Assembly: GCA_023663825.1 (NCBI GenBank)
Contig: JAMPGQ010000003.1
Span: 1 to 64,000 of the forward strand
Direction: 5' to 3'
DNA: 64,000 nt
Source of the DNA: Anaeroplasma bactoclasticum
GTDB taxonomy: Bacteria; Bacillota_I; Bacilli_A; Acholeplasmatales; Anaeroplasmataceae
In this document: positions 6,919 to 16,351 of the stretch, one piece after another
Numbering within the stretch: position 1 is the stretch's first letter
Layout: the number at the start of each line of letters is the position of its first letter
Translations under genes and position numbers: made by a program
The notes under the pieces: generated by a model
Database searches by the model: none
The model's input: the letters and a program-made list of their open reading frames with translations, nothing else
What the model was told of the DNA's origin: nothing

Positions 6919-7900
6919 AAGTAATATTATTGCAACGTATTATACTAATGCGAAAGAATTAATCAAGCAAAAAAATCCTATAGCAGCACGATCTTACGTT
7001 TTGCAAATACTAAATGCTGCTGTCCAGACGTACAACTCTGCTACGTCTATTTTGCTTAAAGCCAAGACAGCAGCATTTTTGGATAGATGGATATTAGTTT
7101 CCAAAGATTTATATGATAAAGGAATTACTGATTATGTATTAGAATGCTTTGGTTTATCCAGCCAAGCATTAAGCTCATCTAGTAATTCGAAGCTAAATTC
7201 CATTCCGAAACAACAGGAAAATAAATCAGATGATTCTATCGACTTTATGGGATTGATAGAAGAGACCTCAAAAACTCAAGGGTGGTGTGCTGAATTGTTT
7301 GAAAAATACAAGTCAGCTGTTGTCCAACTTACAATTCAGACCTCTAATAATAATGCAACTGGCACTGGATTCATTATCTCGAATAAGGGATATTTATTAA
7401 CCAATGATCATGTGGTGTATGATAAAGAAAGCAATAATTATTATAAAAAAATAAAAATGTCTTTTACTGATAGTAAGAAAAATTATCCAGTTGAGGTTTT
7501 ATTTTCTGATAAAAAAACGGATATCGCTTTATGTAAGTTTAATTTTAAAGAGATAGAAAATATGTCTGTAATTAAGATGATTTCAGACTACAACAAGTTA
7601 TTGCAAGGGGCAGATTGTTTAGTGATTGGCAATGCCTTTGGAATGGGGCTTGCTCCATTTACTGGTGTTGTAAGATTTACAAAAAATGATAAAGGAGACT
7701 TGGTCTATACAGCACCTTCAAACCCAGGAGATTCAGGAGGTCCTGTTCTAAATCGTCAAGGAGAATGTATAGGCATAAATAAATCAAAAATGGTTGCAGT
7801 TAATGGTGTTCAAGCAGAAGGGTATGCAAATGCTACCTCTGCTGAAATTATAAATCAAATTTTAGATAAATGGATAAGAAATAATAACATTGAATTTTAG
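6911..7900 (+). CDS. Trypsin-like serine protease with MIT-like N-terminal domain
   Basis: A 329-residue protein without signal peptide, so cytoplasmic. Residues 1-85 are a helical domain resembling that of the neighbouring AAA proteins. Residues ~100-110 contain SIDFMGLIEE, which matches the tail of the ESCRT-III-like protein. Residues ~135-325 are an HtrA/trypsin domain with a complete catalytic triad: His167 (TNDHVV), Asp204 (TDIAL) and Ser275 (NPGDSGGPV). There is no PDZ domain. It overlaps the Vps4-like gene by 8 nt. Cytoplasmic trypsin-like proteases with short helical adaptors are known from bacterial conflict systems, where they are thought to be effectors or to cleave partner proteins; that role here is inferred. 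Confidence 0.85.
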   Translation: MTKSNIIATYYTNAKELIKQKNPIAARSYVLQILNAAVQTYNSATSILLKAKTAAFLDRWILVSKDLYDKGITDYVLECFGLSSQALSSSSNSKLNSIPKQQENKSDDSIDFMGLIEETSKTQGWCAELFEKYKSAVVQLTIQTSNNNATGTGFIISNKGYLLTNDHVVYDKESNNYYKKIKMSFTDSKKNYPVEVLFSDKKTDIALCKFNFKEIENMSVIKMISDYNKLLQGADCLVIGNAFGMGLAPFTGVVRFTKNDKGDLVYTAPSNPGDSGGPVLNRQGECIGINKSKMVAVNGVQAEGYANATSAEIINQILDKWIRNNNIEF

Positions 7901-7914
7901 AAAGGATACAAAAG

Positions 7915-9345
7915 ATGGAATTTAGAGATTTATTTAGAGAAAAGTATAGAATAGCTTTGCTAGCTGCAAGAAAGAATAATCAGGAAGAAACTTTAGCAGG
8001 CTTACTTGATTTATGTGATCTTTTTTCGGAGCAATATAAAAAAAATAATGGGGATACCATTCTGATTAAAGCTAAGCTTTGCTATTGGAAAGAAACTTTC
8101 GAAAAATATGCATACATAATTCGTAAGTTTGGAATAGGTGATCGAAGAATTCAAAAATTATTCGGGCTTGTAGATGATCAAAATTTGCCATCTTTTGAGG
8201 ACATAATAAAAGGAAAGGGAAAGGTAGATGTTTCTGAGGATGTAGGCGCATCAGAACGTATTTCTATAGAAGGGATTGTCCCTCCAGTTTCTGAAGAAGT
8301 ACCAGAAGAAAAGCAAATAGAAAACCCAATTCCTGTCGAATACCCACAAACTCCTGTAATACCTCTTCAAGAAAAACCAGTTTATACTCCAGAATCTTTA
8401 AAAGGATTTATTGGACAAGCTCATATAGTAAAAGACTTATTAAAGGAAGTTGCAATTGCTAAAAATGAGGGGAGAAAACACCTTGATAACATTTTATTGT
8501 TCGGAAATCCTGGATTAGGAAAAACCACTTTAATGAAATTAATTGCTGATGAATTAGGGGTTAAATTTGAATTGCTTGATTGTTCTCAATTTAGAAATAG
8601 CCAACAATCACTAAAAGCTTTACAAAATTTCTTCATGAGAATTGCAAGAGATAATGAGCCTGTTGTTATAGCATTAGATGAGATACATATGCTTACAGAT
8701 GAACTTCAGTCTAGTTTGCTAACACTTTTAAATAACCGTGTTTATGTTTCTCCTTTAGATGTAAATGGTCAATGCAAACGTATCCCTATTGAAGAATTTA
8801 CATTTATAGCAGCTACAACAGATGATGATAAAGTATTACCTACAATCAAGAATAGATGCCTTAGATTAACATTTCAACTAATAGATTATACTTTAGATGA
8901 ATTAAAACAAATTTATAAAAATAAGGTAATGTCAAAAGGTTTAACAATAACAGATGAAGCAATTGAAACTTGTATTCCTCGTAGTCGAGGTGCAATCCGT
9001 TATGTAAATTCTATTGTTGATGGTCTTAATAATGCTTTATACAATGATGAAGGTGTTCGTATATCTACGAATATAGATTTAGATTTAGCACTAGCCTATT
9101 TTGAAGAAAAGGGTATTGATGCAATAGGTTTGGATAAAAAAGATCTTGAAATTCTCAACGTTATTCAACAAGAAAATAGTGGAGTAATTAGTGCTGATGT
9201 GTTGTCAGCTAGAGTAGGATTAGAAACAAAGAAATATCTATCAGAATATGAAAGATATTTAATTAAAATTGGTTTTATATCAGTGTCTGGTAGAGGAAGA
9301 AGTCTTACTGATAAAGCTATAAATTATTTAAAGGAGGAAAAATAG
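7915..9345 (+). CDS. RuvB-like AAA ATPase with MIT-like N-terminal domain
   Basis: A 476-residue protein. Residues 1-80 resemble the helical N-termini of the two preceding proteins; 90-155 is a Pro/Glu-rich linker. From ~160 onward it reads like RuvB: LKGFIGQAHIVKDLLKEV, Walker A GNPGLGKTT (197-205), Walker B IALDEIH (Asp255, Glu256), sensor ATTDDDKVLPTIKNRC, and a RuvB-type winged helix at the end (GLDKKDLEILNVI, YLIKIGFISVSGRGRSLT). True RuvB is ~330-340 residues, without this N-terminal extension, and works with RuvA; no ruvA or ruvC is near. It is probably a specialised paralogue acting inside this operon, perhaps on DNA or on partner proteins. Confidence 0.85.
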   Translation: MEFRDLFREKYRIALLAARKNNQEETLAGLLDLCDLFSEQYKKNNGDTILIKAKLCYWKETFEKYAYIIRKFGIGDRRIQKLFGLVDDQNLPSFEDIIKGKGKVDVSEDVGASERISIEGIVPPVSEEVPEEKQIENPIPVEYPQTPVIPLQEKPVYTPESLKGFIGQAHIVKDLLKEVAIAKNEGRKHLDNILLFGNPGLGKTTLMKLIADELGVKFELLDCSQFRNSQQSLKALQNFFMRIARDNEPVVIALDEIHMLTDELQSSLLTLLNNRVYVSPLDVNGQCKRIPIEEFTFIAATTDDDKVLPTIKNRCLRLTFQLIDYTLDELKQIYKNKVMSKGLTITDEAIETCIPRSRGAIRYVNSIVDGLNNALYNDEGVRISTNIDLDLALAYFEEKGIDAIGLDKKDLEILNVIQQENSGVISADVLSARVGLETKKYLSEYERYLIKIGFISVSGRGRSLTDKAINYLKEEK

Positions 9346-9346
9346 T

Positions 9347-10087
9347 ATGACTAAGGAAAACTTTTTAAAAATGGTTGAAACCAGTACTTTGGATGCAACA
9401 CTAAAAAAAGAATATTTATATAAATATGAGAATCTTTTGGCAATAGTAAAGCCTCAACAAATTTTAATACAGGATTTAAACGAATTTGAAAAAGAATATT
9501 TATTTGAAATATTTATACGAAATAATGATTATGAGAAAATAAAAAGCAAATTATCTGATATATATAAAAAATTAAATAATTGGCTGATATATAAGTACAT
9601 ACCATTAAATATAAAGGAAATTGCAGATGTGACAAAAGGACTAGCTCATACCGCAAGGACTGCTGTATTTAAGCATAAATGGGATAAAATAATGCATAAA
9701 AGGAGCCATTGGCTTTTTATATTATTCATCGTTTTATTTTGCATTTTATCGGGGGCAGTTGCTATTTTTTCATTTCTTGAAATGTTTAAAGTTTTAAAAA
9801 CAAATGGAGAAATTTCTGCAATTTGTGGAATTCTAGATTTCATTAATGGTATAGTATTTTTTATTGTAGAAAGAATTGATGATGCTAAAAAGAATAGTAT
9901 GGAACAAAAGTGTGATGAGGCTTTAGGTAATACGGAAATTAATATAAATCCAAAGAATATAGATAAGAGAAAGTTTAAAACAAAATTAAAAAATAGTAAT
10001 AATAATGTAATTGTGAATGGAGACATTTCTGTTGATTTAGATGATTATCTTTATCTTAAAGGAAATAGGAAAGAGGAATTTTTGTGA
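9347..10087 (+). CDS. Two-TM membrane protein
   Basis: A 246-residue protein of unknown family. Residues 1-110 are helical and charged; two hydrophobic helices at ~121-147 and ~155-175 (HWLFILFIVLFCILSGAVAI; ISAICGILDFINGIVFFIV) probably form a membrane hairpin with both ends in the cytoplasm. The tail contains KLKNSNNNVIVNGDISV, repeated in altered form at the very start of the next protein. AAGGAGG (9331-9337) lies inside the preceding gene, and the stop overlaps the next start (GTGA), so it is translationally coupled on both sides. It may tether the cytoplasmic components to the membrane. Confidence 0.7.
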   Translation: MTKENFLKMVETSTLDATLKKEYLYKYENLLAIVKPQQILIQDLNEFEKEYLFEIFIRNNDYEKIKSKLSDIYKKLNNWLIYKYIPLNIKEIADVTKGLAHTARTAVFKHKWDKIMHKRSHWLFILFIVLFCILSGAVAIFSFLEMFKVLKTNGEISAICGILDFINGIVFFIVERIDDAKKNSMEQKCDEALGNTEININPKNIDKRKFKTKLKNSNNNVIVNGDISVDLDDYLYLKGNRKEEFL

Positions 10088-13000
10088 ATAAATTAAAAAA
10101 TAGTAATAATAATTTAATTTTCAATAGTGATGTTTATATTTATATAAACATTGTACAAGGCAGTGAAGGAAATCCTAATTCTGAAACCTCAAAATCTGTT
10201 TCTTCGGGAAAAGAAATTTCACTAAATATTTACACAGATGATTTAAATTCAAAAAATCCTAATTGGATTAATGATTTAAGTAAAGGATCTTCCAATTCAC
10301 AGATGTTAGAATTTATTTTTACTAAGGTTAAACAAAATTTAACTCAGATAAAAATGGAAGAAGAAAGTGGATTAAAAGATATAGTAAGTGATGCTGTAGA
10401 CCATGCTTTTGCAACGTATCTTTTGGAACACAAGGAAAAAGGCTCATTAATAATGGCAGATAGTATAGCTAGTAGTTTTGAATATAAAAAAGATATAGAC
10501 TACCTGAACTCCATTAAGGATGTAATTCCGAAAGCACAAAACAAGTATTTTGTGTTTTTGTCAGCTATTACAAAGAAAAAAAATAATAATAAAGAAAATA
10601 CTATAGAGTATAAAGTGGCATTGCAACTGAAAGAGTATTTTGAAAAAAAAGATATTGGCGTTTTTTGGTGGGAGGACCCGAGTATCAAAAGTCATAATTG
10701 GAATATTTCTACTAAAATTGCGATGGGGCTTGGTTTTTCAACAGTTTTTGTTGGATTGGCTTTTGATTCTATAAGCAAAGATAAAGAAAAAGGAAATTAT
10801 ATATATAATTGTCTTTTTGATGATAAAAATGCTTACAAAACACCAAACTTTTTTAAGTATGAAGTAAGTAAATTTAGTTTATTGTTTAATAAAAAAGAAT
10901 CAAAAAAGTTTTTCAAGGGCATAATTAACACCAAATCTGATTTTTCAAAATTTGTACCAAAGCAAAGATTTATGCGATTTTTCACTTTTGAATCACCTAA
11001 GGATTTTACTCCTTATCCTGATTTTAACGGTAAGGAGGATAGATGGATTTCAATTGATGAGCCATTAGGTTCTTTTAGCGAGGAGGAAAAGATTCAAGCA
11101 ATATTTAATAAAATTGTGCAAAATTTAGAAAATCTTCCATTTCAAAATTTCAAAAATAACAAATATGATGATTTATATAAACCTTTTGACATTACAAAAA
11201 TGAATGATCAGCCGTATACAGATGATTTTTTAAAAGATCAAACATCACCCAGTTTAAATGAAAACTATCAAATGATACCTTCTGATTATTTTTTTGAATA
11301 TTTGATTATAGACAAGAACGGAAAAAATGCTAAAAATCATTTTCTTATTTTCCCAGAAAAAGAATATACGAAAACAGGAAATATAAGTTGGAATATCAAA
11401 CTTATAGTAAAAGATTGGAATTATAAGGAAATTTTTAACAAATCAAGCTTATTGAGCGACTATGAAAAGATTGGAATCACAAAAAGTTTTGATAGTGAAT
11501 TTGATGGGGAAACTTATCCAACTTGGACTAGGAAAGTCTATGATGATTCTAAATCATGTGCATATGATTTATGTACAGATGTATTTACGAATAATGAAGG
11601 TAAAATGCAGGGTAAAATTTTATTGATGAAAAGAGATGGAGAAAAAATTGAATTTTATTACTCTATTAATTTTATTCCTAAACAAATCATTAGATATCGT
11701 ACTAAAAATAGAAGAATTAAATTGCTAGATAAGACAAATCTTCCATTAAAAATAAAAATTGCTTTTCCAAAAAGTACTGACAATGGTATTGGGTGCTTAA
11801 CCAATTCTGGGCTAAGAGATGACGAATATATTCTTAAAAACAATCTAAAAGTATCTGGGTTGAAAAAAGGGTGTAGATTGAGGCTGCAAAAAACAACAAA
11901 AAATAAGTATATAATTTTAAAATCTATGGATAGTCAAGCTCTTGATATGATAAAACCACTAAAGTCAAGCCCCCAGAGATGCATTCTTTGTGGCAATATT
12001 GTTTCAAAAAAAATCAAAACTTCTTGCATGGGAGTGTCTAAGCAAAAGGAAAACCCTAAATGCAAGCATAATTATATTTATGATGTATTTGATTTTGAGG
12101 ACAATGATTCTGCACAACGGCAATTTAAAATAAAAGATATTGAAGTTCAAAAGGATAACAAAACCTATATTTATAAGTGTGAAACAGATCAGTTACCACC
12201 ATCTCCTACTAAAAACTCAGAAATGGCTTTGCCAGAAAATTTTAGAAATGGTGTAGTAATTTCCTTTGTAGGAGAGTCTAAAACTGGAAAATCTACCTTT
12301 ATTTCTAGTCTATTTGGTGTATCCAATAATATGGTACATGATAATATCATAAACAATTCATTGCAACCATATGTTTCCAAAACATCATTCTATTGTGATA
12401 ATGTTCCAACAAATTACAAAGAAAATATGAGCAGATATATTTTGGAACATGATTATACTGCTTTAAAATATGGTGATTTTATTAAGCCGACTAGTAATGT
12501 GGGGGAAACGGAACCATTTGCAAGATCACATATACCATTTATATTGAGACTTGAAGGTATACAAAATAGTGATGAAGAAGCATATCTATCGTTTTTTGAT
12601 GCACCTGGTGGAACGATGTATAAAAAACTTAAAAATAATGATAAACCATACGATACTCCATTTTCTGAAAAAAATAATGATTATGTGATGTTATTTAAGT
12701 CAGATAGTATTATTTTAATTGTAAACGGCACGCCAAAACCAAATGAGGAACAGCAAAATGAATTAAATGTAGATGGTGTCACCCAAATTTTACGATCTAT
12801 AGATGCTTATAAGGAAAAAACGAAAGAGTTCTATGAAAAAACTATTTTGGCAGTGGTTTTATGTAAATTTGATGAGTTTGCTAAGGACTTTGATGAAAAT
12901 AGTTATACAAGAATGACTGCACCTACTGCATATGCTAGAATTTTCAAGAATTCTGAGCGGCATAAGTATATTGAAATGTGTTCTAAAGAAATAAAAAGCT

Positions 13001-13230
13001 ATTTAAATAGTTTTAATCAAACTTCAGGATTATTAAATGAAATAGATAAATATAAGCACCATTGTTTTTTTGCAACCTCTTCCATCGGAAGAACAGATTC
13101 TGTTATTAGAAAAATAGATATTGATTCTGATAGTAAAAAAGATACCACACAGTCAATCTTTTTTACTACACCATATAATATAGAAAATATTCTATTATGG
13201 ATTATGTATCAAAAAGGCATTATTTTATAA
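10084..13230 (+). CDS. TIR-like, zinc-finger and GTPase fusion protein
   Basis: A 1048-residue multidomain protein with no TM segment. Residues ~150-330 look like a TIR/SEFIR-type domain: KYFVFLSA, YKVALQLKEYFEKKDIGVFWWEDPS and STVFVGLAFDS fit its first strands and helices. A Cys cluster starts at 633 (CILCGN, later Cys/Cys-x-His). Residues ~715-1048 are a P-loop GTPase: GESKTGKST (730-738), a G3-like DAPGG (839-843) and a G4-like CKFD (927-930). This resembles the double-GTPase/GAP1 conflict systems, in which a GTPase partners a GAP1 protein, here probably the next gene. The GTG start overlaps the previous stop by 4 nt. The TIR call is tentative; the GTPase call is strong. Confidence 0.75.
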   Translation: MNKLKNSNNNLIFNSDVYIYINIVQGSEGNPNSETSKSVSSGKEISLNIYTDDLNSKNPNWINDLSKGSSNSQMLEFIFTKVKQNLTQIKMEEESGLKDIVSDAVDHAFATYLLEHKEKGSLIMADSIASSFEYKKDIDYLNSIKDVIPKAQNKYFVFLSAITKKKNNNKENTIEYKVALQLKEYFEKKDIGVFWWEDPSIKSHNWNISTKIAMGLGFSTVFVGLAFDSISKDKEKGNYIYNCLFDDKNAYKTPNFFKYEVSKFSLLFNKKESKKFFKGIINTKSDFSKFVPKQRFMRFFTFESPKDFTPYPDFNGKEDRWISIDEPLGSFSEEEKIQAIFNKIVQNLENLPFQNFKNNKYDDLYKPFDITKMNDQPYTDDFLKDQTSPSLNENYQMIPSDYFFEYLIIDKNGKNAKNHFLIFPEKEYTKTGNISWNIKLIVKDWNYKEIFNKSSLLSDYEKIGITKSFDSEFDGETYPTWTRKVYDDSKSCAYDLCTDVFTNNEGKMQGKILLMKRDGEKIEFYYSINFIPKQIIRYRTKNRRIKLLDKTNLPLKIKIAFPKSTDNGIGCLTNSGLRDDEYILKNNLKVSGLKKGCRLRLQKTTKNKYIILKSMDSQALDMIKPLKSSPQRCILCGNIVSKKIKTSCMGVSKQKENPKCKHNYIYDVFDFEDNDSAQRQFKIKDIEVQKDNKTYIYKCETDQLPPSPTKNSEMALPENFRNGVVISFVGESKTGKSTFISSLFGVSNNMVHDNIINNSLQPYVSKTSFYCDNVPTNYKENMSRYILEHDYTALKYGDFIKPTSNVGETEPFARSHIPFILRLEGIQNSDEEAYLSFFDAPGGTMYKKLKNNDKPYDTPFSEKNNDYVMLFKSDSIILIVNGTPKPNEEQQNELNVDGVTQILRSIDAYKEKTKEFYEKTILAVVLCKFDEFAKDFDENSYTRMTAPTAYARIFKNSERHKYIEMCSKEIKSYLNSFNQTSGLLNEIDKYKHHCFFATSSIGRTDSVIRKIDIDSDSKKDTTQSIFFTTPYNIENILLWIMYQKGIIL

Positions 13231-13279
13231 AATGAATGAAAGGAATATTATTTTTATAATATTTTAAGGTGATAGTAAA

Positions 13280-16200
13280 ATGAGAACATGTATTCAAGTG
13301 GCTTGTTTAGACGAAGGCGATGATCAATCATTTTATTCATATAATTCTAATGGAAATACTTCCCTTGTTTCTATTTCACGAACAAGTGCTGAAAAAGTAT
13401 TTTCGATTAATTCTAGTTTTAATAATTCAATTGATGGAGCAATGGTTTATAATTTTGATAATGCAACTAAGATTAATAAGTTTGCTTACAAATCTACCAA
13501 AAGTGTAAATTCTTATGATGGTTATTTATTATACATTTTTTTTGATTGTGATGATTCAAATCCTTTTAAAAAAGAATATTGTATTGATTATATGGATAGT
13601 TATCCTGAATGGATAAAAAAAGGATTGACAACAAAAGATGTAAATTACAATTTGCAAAATTTTACATTATGGTTTCGACCAAATAAAACTGTAAACACAG
13701 CTTTAGCAAAAACAAAAAAGAAAATTTTATCAGTCATAATTGATAAAATTCTAGAAATTAAAAAAAAGGATCCAGTCATATCAAGCATAGGACTTGTTTC
13801 AGAACAACTAAATGCAGAGGATTTACACAATATATTAAAGTGTGCATTAAGAAGTTTGCCTGTTAGCCTTGCAAATCAATATTCTTTTGATGTTAATGCT
13901 GGAAGTAGTATTAGAGGATTGGATATATATTGCACTACAACTATAAAAGAAATAGAGTGCCACGATTTAAAAAATTTGATAATTAATATAGATCATGAAG
14001 ATATATATGAAAATTATAAATTTAATAATTTATATGCAGAATATTTGTGTATATCTTCAGACTTTTGTTCAAATCTGCTCGAAAACGATGTTTTTGATTC
14101 TCTGTCTAATGCCGATGAAATTATTGACGAATTAAATTCAATGTTTTTATCCCACATAGTAAATTTAAGATTTTCATCCTCAGAAGATTTAACGGATGTA
14201 GTCTTAGATGATTATAGGCGGATTCTTGATAAGGTGAAAGAAACTGAGGTTTCAAAAAAGATAGGATTAAATCTTGCTAGCAAGATTTTCTTCAAATCAA
14301 ATTTTTTCTCTATATCAAAAGAAAATAAGGATTATTTTTTTGAAAATTTTTTGACCAATGATGTAGATTTCGACGCAAAGCTAGATGAAAAATGTATTAA
14401 TCAGGTTTTTAATGCTGCTAATAATTCTGAGGATATTAAAAAATATTTTGCATTTTTATTAGATTGTTTAGAGAAAAATGTAGTTGTTAGTATTCAAAAA
14501 AATATTAAGTCCTTTTTGTATGATGATTTTAACGATAGAAATGCAATACAAAGTAATAAGAAACCGATATCTATGCTAGTAGATTATTTTTTAGAAGAAA
14601 GTGATAAATCTTCATTTTTGGAAATCTTCTCCTCAAATTATGATTTAATATCTCTTTTTAATATTATTAAATCTGCTTTAGCCACTCTACCTAAAGAGTG
14701 TAGGAATCTTTATCAATTCGAAAAAATAATAAATGAGGCTGATGCAGGGTTCGTTTTAAAGAAAGAAAAAAGTGCTGGGCTTTCTAAAAAAATTCCTATT
14801 GGTATTGATATTAATTATAGTTATAAAAACTTATATGCAGAGTATATGAATTTAGATTATTTGGATGCAGTTTCTATTAATGAAAACTTAACAGATAGTG
14901 AAAATGTAATCGAACAGTTAAATTTGTTGGCAGGAGTCAAATTAATTAATTCGTTGTATAAAAAAAACATTTTAGAAGAATTCGATATAGATAATTGTCA
15001 AAAATTATTGATGTCAAAATCAAATGAACAATTAAATCAACTCTCTGTTGATATGGCTTATAAAATATTTTTTAGCTCCAATTTCTATAAAATATGCGAT
15101 GAATCGGAAAGGATAACTTTTTTTAGCAATTATTTAGATGGAACACCTTCAAACTTGTATTCCAAAGACAATTACGTCCAAAATATGATAAGTGTATTAG
15201 GGGAAAATTATTCTACCGAACAAATAAATAAATATTTTGATTTTTTAATGGATTATTATGTTAGAGAAAAAAATTCAAGCTTGAAAGTTTTAGAAGAAAG
15301 TGTAGGAATTGTTTTATATTGTAATTTTGATTCGTATTCTGTCGATATGCGTAATAAATTTATTTCTTGGTGGCAAAGTATGAATGATTTAGAGATACGC
15401 AAATATTTTAGTCAATGTTGGAATTATAAAGAGAGCGAATTCATCAATGAATATATTCAGAATGCTCCTTTCGATCTTAAAATGTGTATTCTTGAAACAT
15501 ACAAAAGTACGAATTTAAAAAAAGATGACGAGAACAATTGGATAATGAATATATTTAAAACACTATATTTTGATAAAATGGATTATTTTTCTCAAGTATA
15601 TGAGCTTTTATCCTCGAAAATTACTATTTCAAAGGGATTGAACGCCTTTTTTTGCTTGAAATTCAGTGAATTTTTAACTGGTTATTTTAATACTATTAGT
15701 AATGAAATTACTAATACTAATCTTAAGTTTTTTGAGGATCAGATTAATCAACTAGATGCTACTGCAACAAAGTTAAATTTCAATAAGAAAAATGAAAATT
15801 ACAAGAAATTAGTATCAAAAATGAATGAAAGTTTATTGAAAGAAAAAAGACTTGATATACTTTCTGAGGAAAATCAACGGAGTATAATTTTTGATTCAGA
15901 ATTACCTATTACAGGACCTAGAGAAGAAAAAAGAAAAAGATGGATAGATCGATGTTTCAAAGAAAGAAAAGATGGTAAAACTGGTTATAAGAATAATAGC
16001 GGAGGAAAACCAATGCGATTTGTAATTAGTAGCTTGATTTCGTATTTGATAATATTAGTGATTTTGTGGGTATTAAATGTTTTGATTATACCGTATTTAA
16101 GAAATTATGGTATATTAACCATATTTATAAAAAATGAGATTATTTGCACTTCTATTTTTTCTATATTTTTAATTTGTGGTTGCTTTGTTATTCATTTATA

Positions 16201-16336
16201 TTACTTTATTATAGCATGTAATCATGAGTCATATATTCGTCATACAAGTGTTGCATTTAGAATTGTAGTTTACTATTTTTTATCTGTGTGTATAATTTTT
16301 CTAATGTTATTGTTGAGCGGTTTATTAATATTTTAG
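13280..16336 (+). CDS. GAP1-like protein with C-terminal membrane helices
   Basis: A 1018-residue protein. The N-terminal ~170 residues are beta-rich. Two copies of a helical module follow, about 277 residues apart: NILKCALRSLPVSLANQYSF (near 184) and NIIKSALATLPKECRNLYQF (near 461), each followed by an NLYAEY segment and an (A/Y)xKIFFxSNF segment. The AL-x-x-LP...-(Y/L)-x-F pattern recalls GTPase-associated protein 1 (GAP1) domains. The last ~105 residues contain three or four hydrophobic helices, so it is membrane anchored, mostly cytoplasmic. RBS AAGGTGA precedes ATG 13280. Its position right after the GTPase gene supports a GTPase-partner role. Homology to GAP1 is by pattern only. Confidence 0.6.
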   Translation: MRTCIQVACLDEGDDQSFYSYNSNGNTSLVSISRTSAEKVFSINSSFNNSIDGAMVYNFDNATKINKFAYKSTKSVNSYDGYLLYIFFDCDDSNPFKKEYCIDYMDSYPEWIKKGLTTKDVNYNLQNFTLWFRPNKTVNTALAKTKKKILSVIIDKILEIKKKDPVISSIGLVSEQLNAEDLHNILKCALRSLPVSLANQYSFDVNAGSSIRGLDIYCTTTIKEIECHDLKNLIINIDHEDIYENYKFNNLYAEYLCISSDFCSNLLENDVFDSLSNADEIIDELNSMFLSHIVNLRFSSSEDLTDVVLDDYRRILDKVKETEVSKKIGLNLASKIFFKSNFFSISKENKDYFFENFLTNDVDFDAKLDEKCINQVFNAANNSEDIKKYFAFLLDCLEKNVVVSIQKNIKSFLYDDFNDRNAIQSNKKPISMLVDYFLEESDKSSFLEIFSSNYDLISLFNIIKSALATLPKECRNLYQFEKIINEADAGFVLKKEKSAGLSKKIPIGIDINYSYKNLYAEYMNLDYLDAVSINENLTDSENVIEQLNLLAGVKLINSLYKKNILEEFDIDNCQKLLMSKSNEQLNQLSVDMAYKIFFSSNFYKICDESERITFFSNYLDGTPSNLYSKDNYVQNMISVLGENYSTEQINKYFDFLMDYYVREKNSSLKVLEESVGIVLYCNFDSYSVDMRNKFISWWQSMNDLEIRKYFSQCWNYKESEFINEYIQNAPFDLKMCILETYKSTNLKKDDENNWIMNIFKTLYFDKMDYFSQVYELLSSKITISKGLNAFFCLKFSEFLTGYFNTISNEITNTNLKFFEDQINQLDATATKLNFNKKNENYKKLVSKMNESLLKEKRLDILSEENQRSIIFDSELPITGPREEKRKRWIDRCFKERKDGKTGYKNNSGGKPMRFVISSLISYLIILVILWVLNVLIIPYLRNYGILTIFIKNEIICTSIFSIFLICGCFVIHLYYFIIACNHESYIRHTSVAFRIVVYYFLSVCIIFLMLLLSGLLIF

Positions 16337-16351
16337 TAGGAGGTATTTTTA

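Noticed and set aside
9646-10026. Minus-strand 126-codon frame
   Set aside because: Antisense to the two-TM protein gene in a tightly coupled operon; no ribosome site and no recognisable family.
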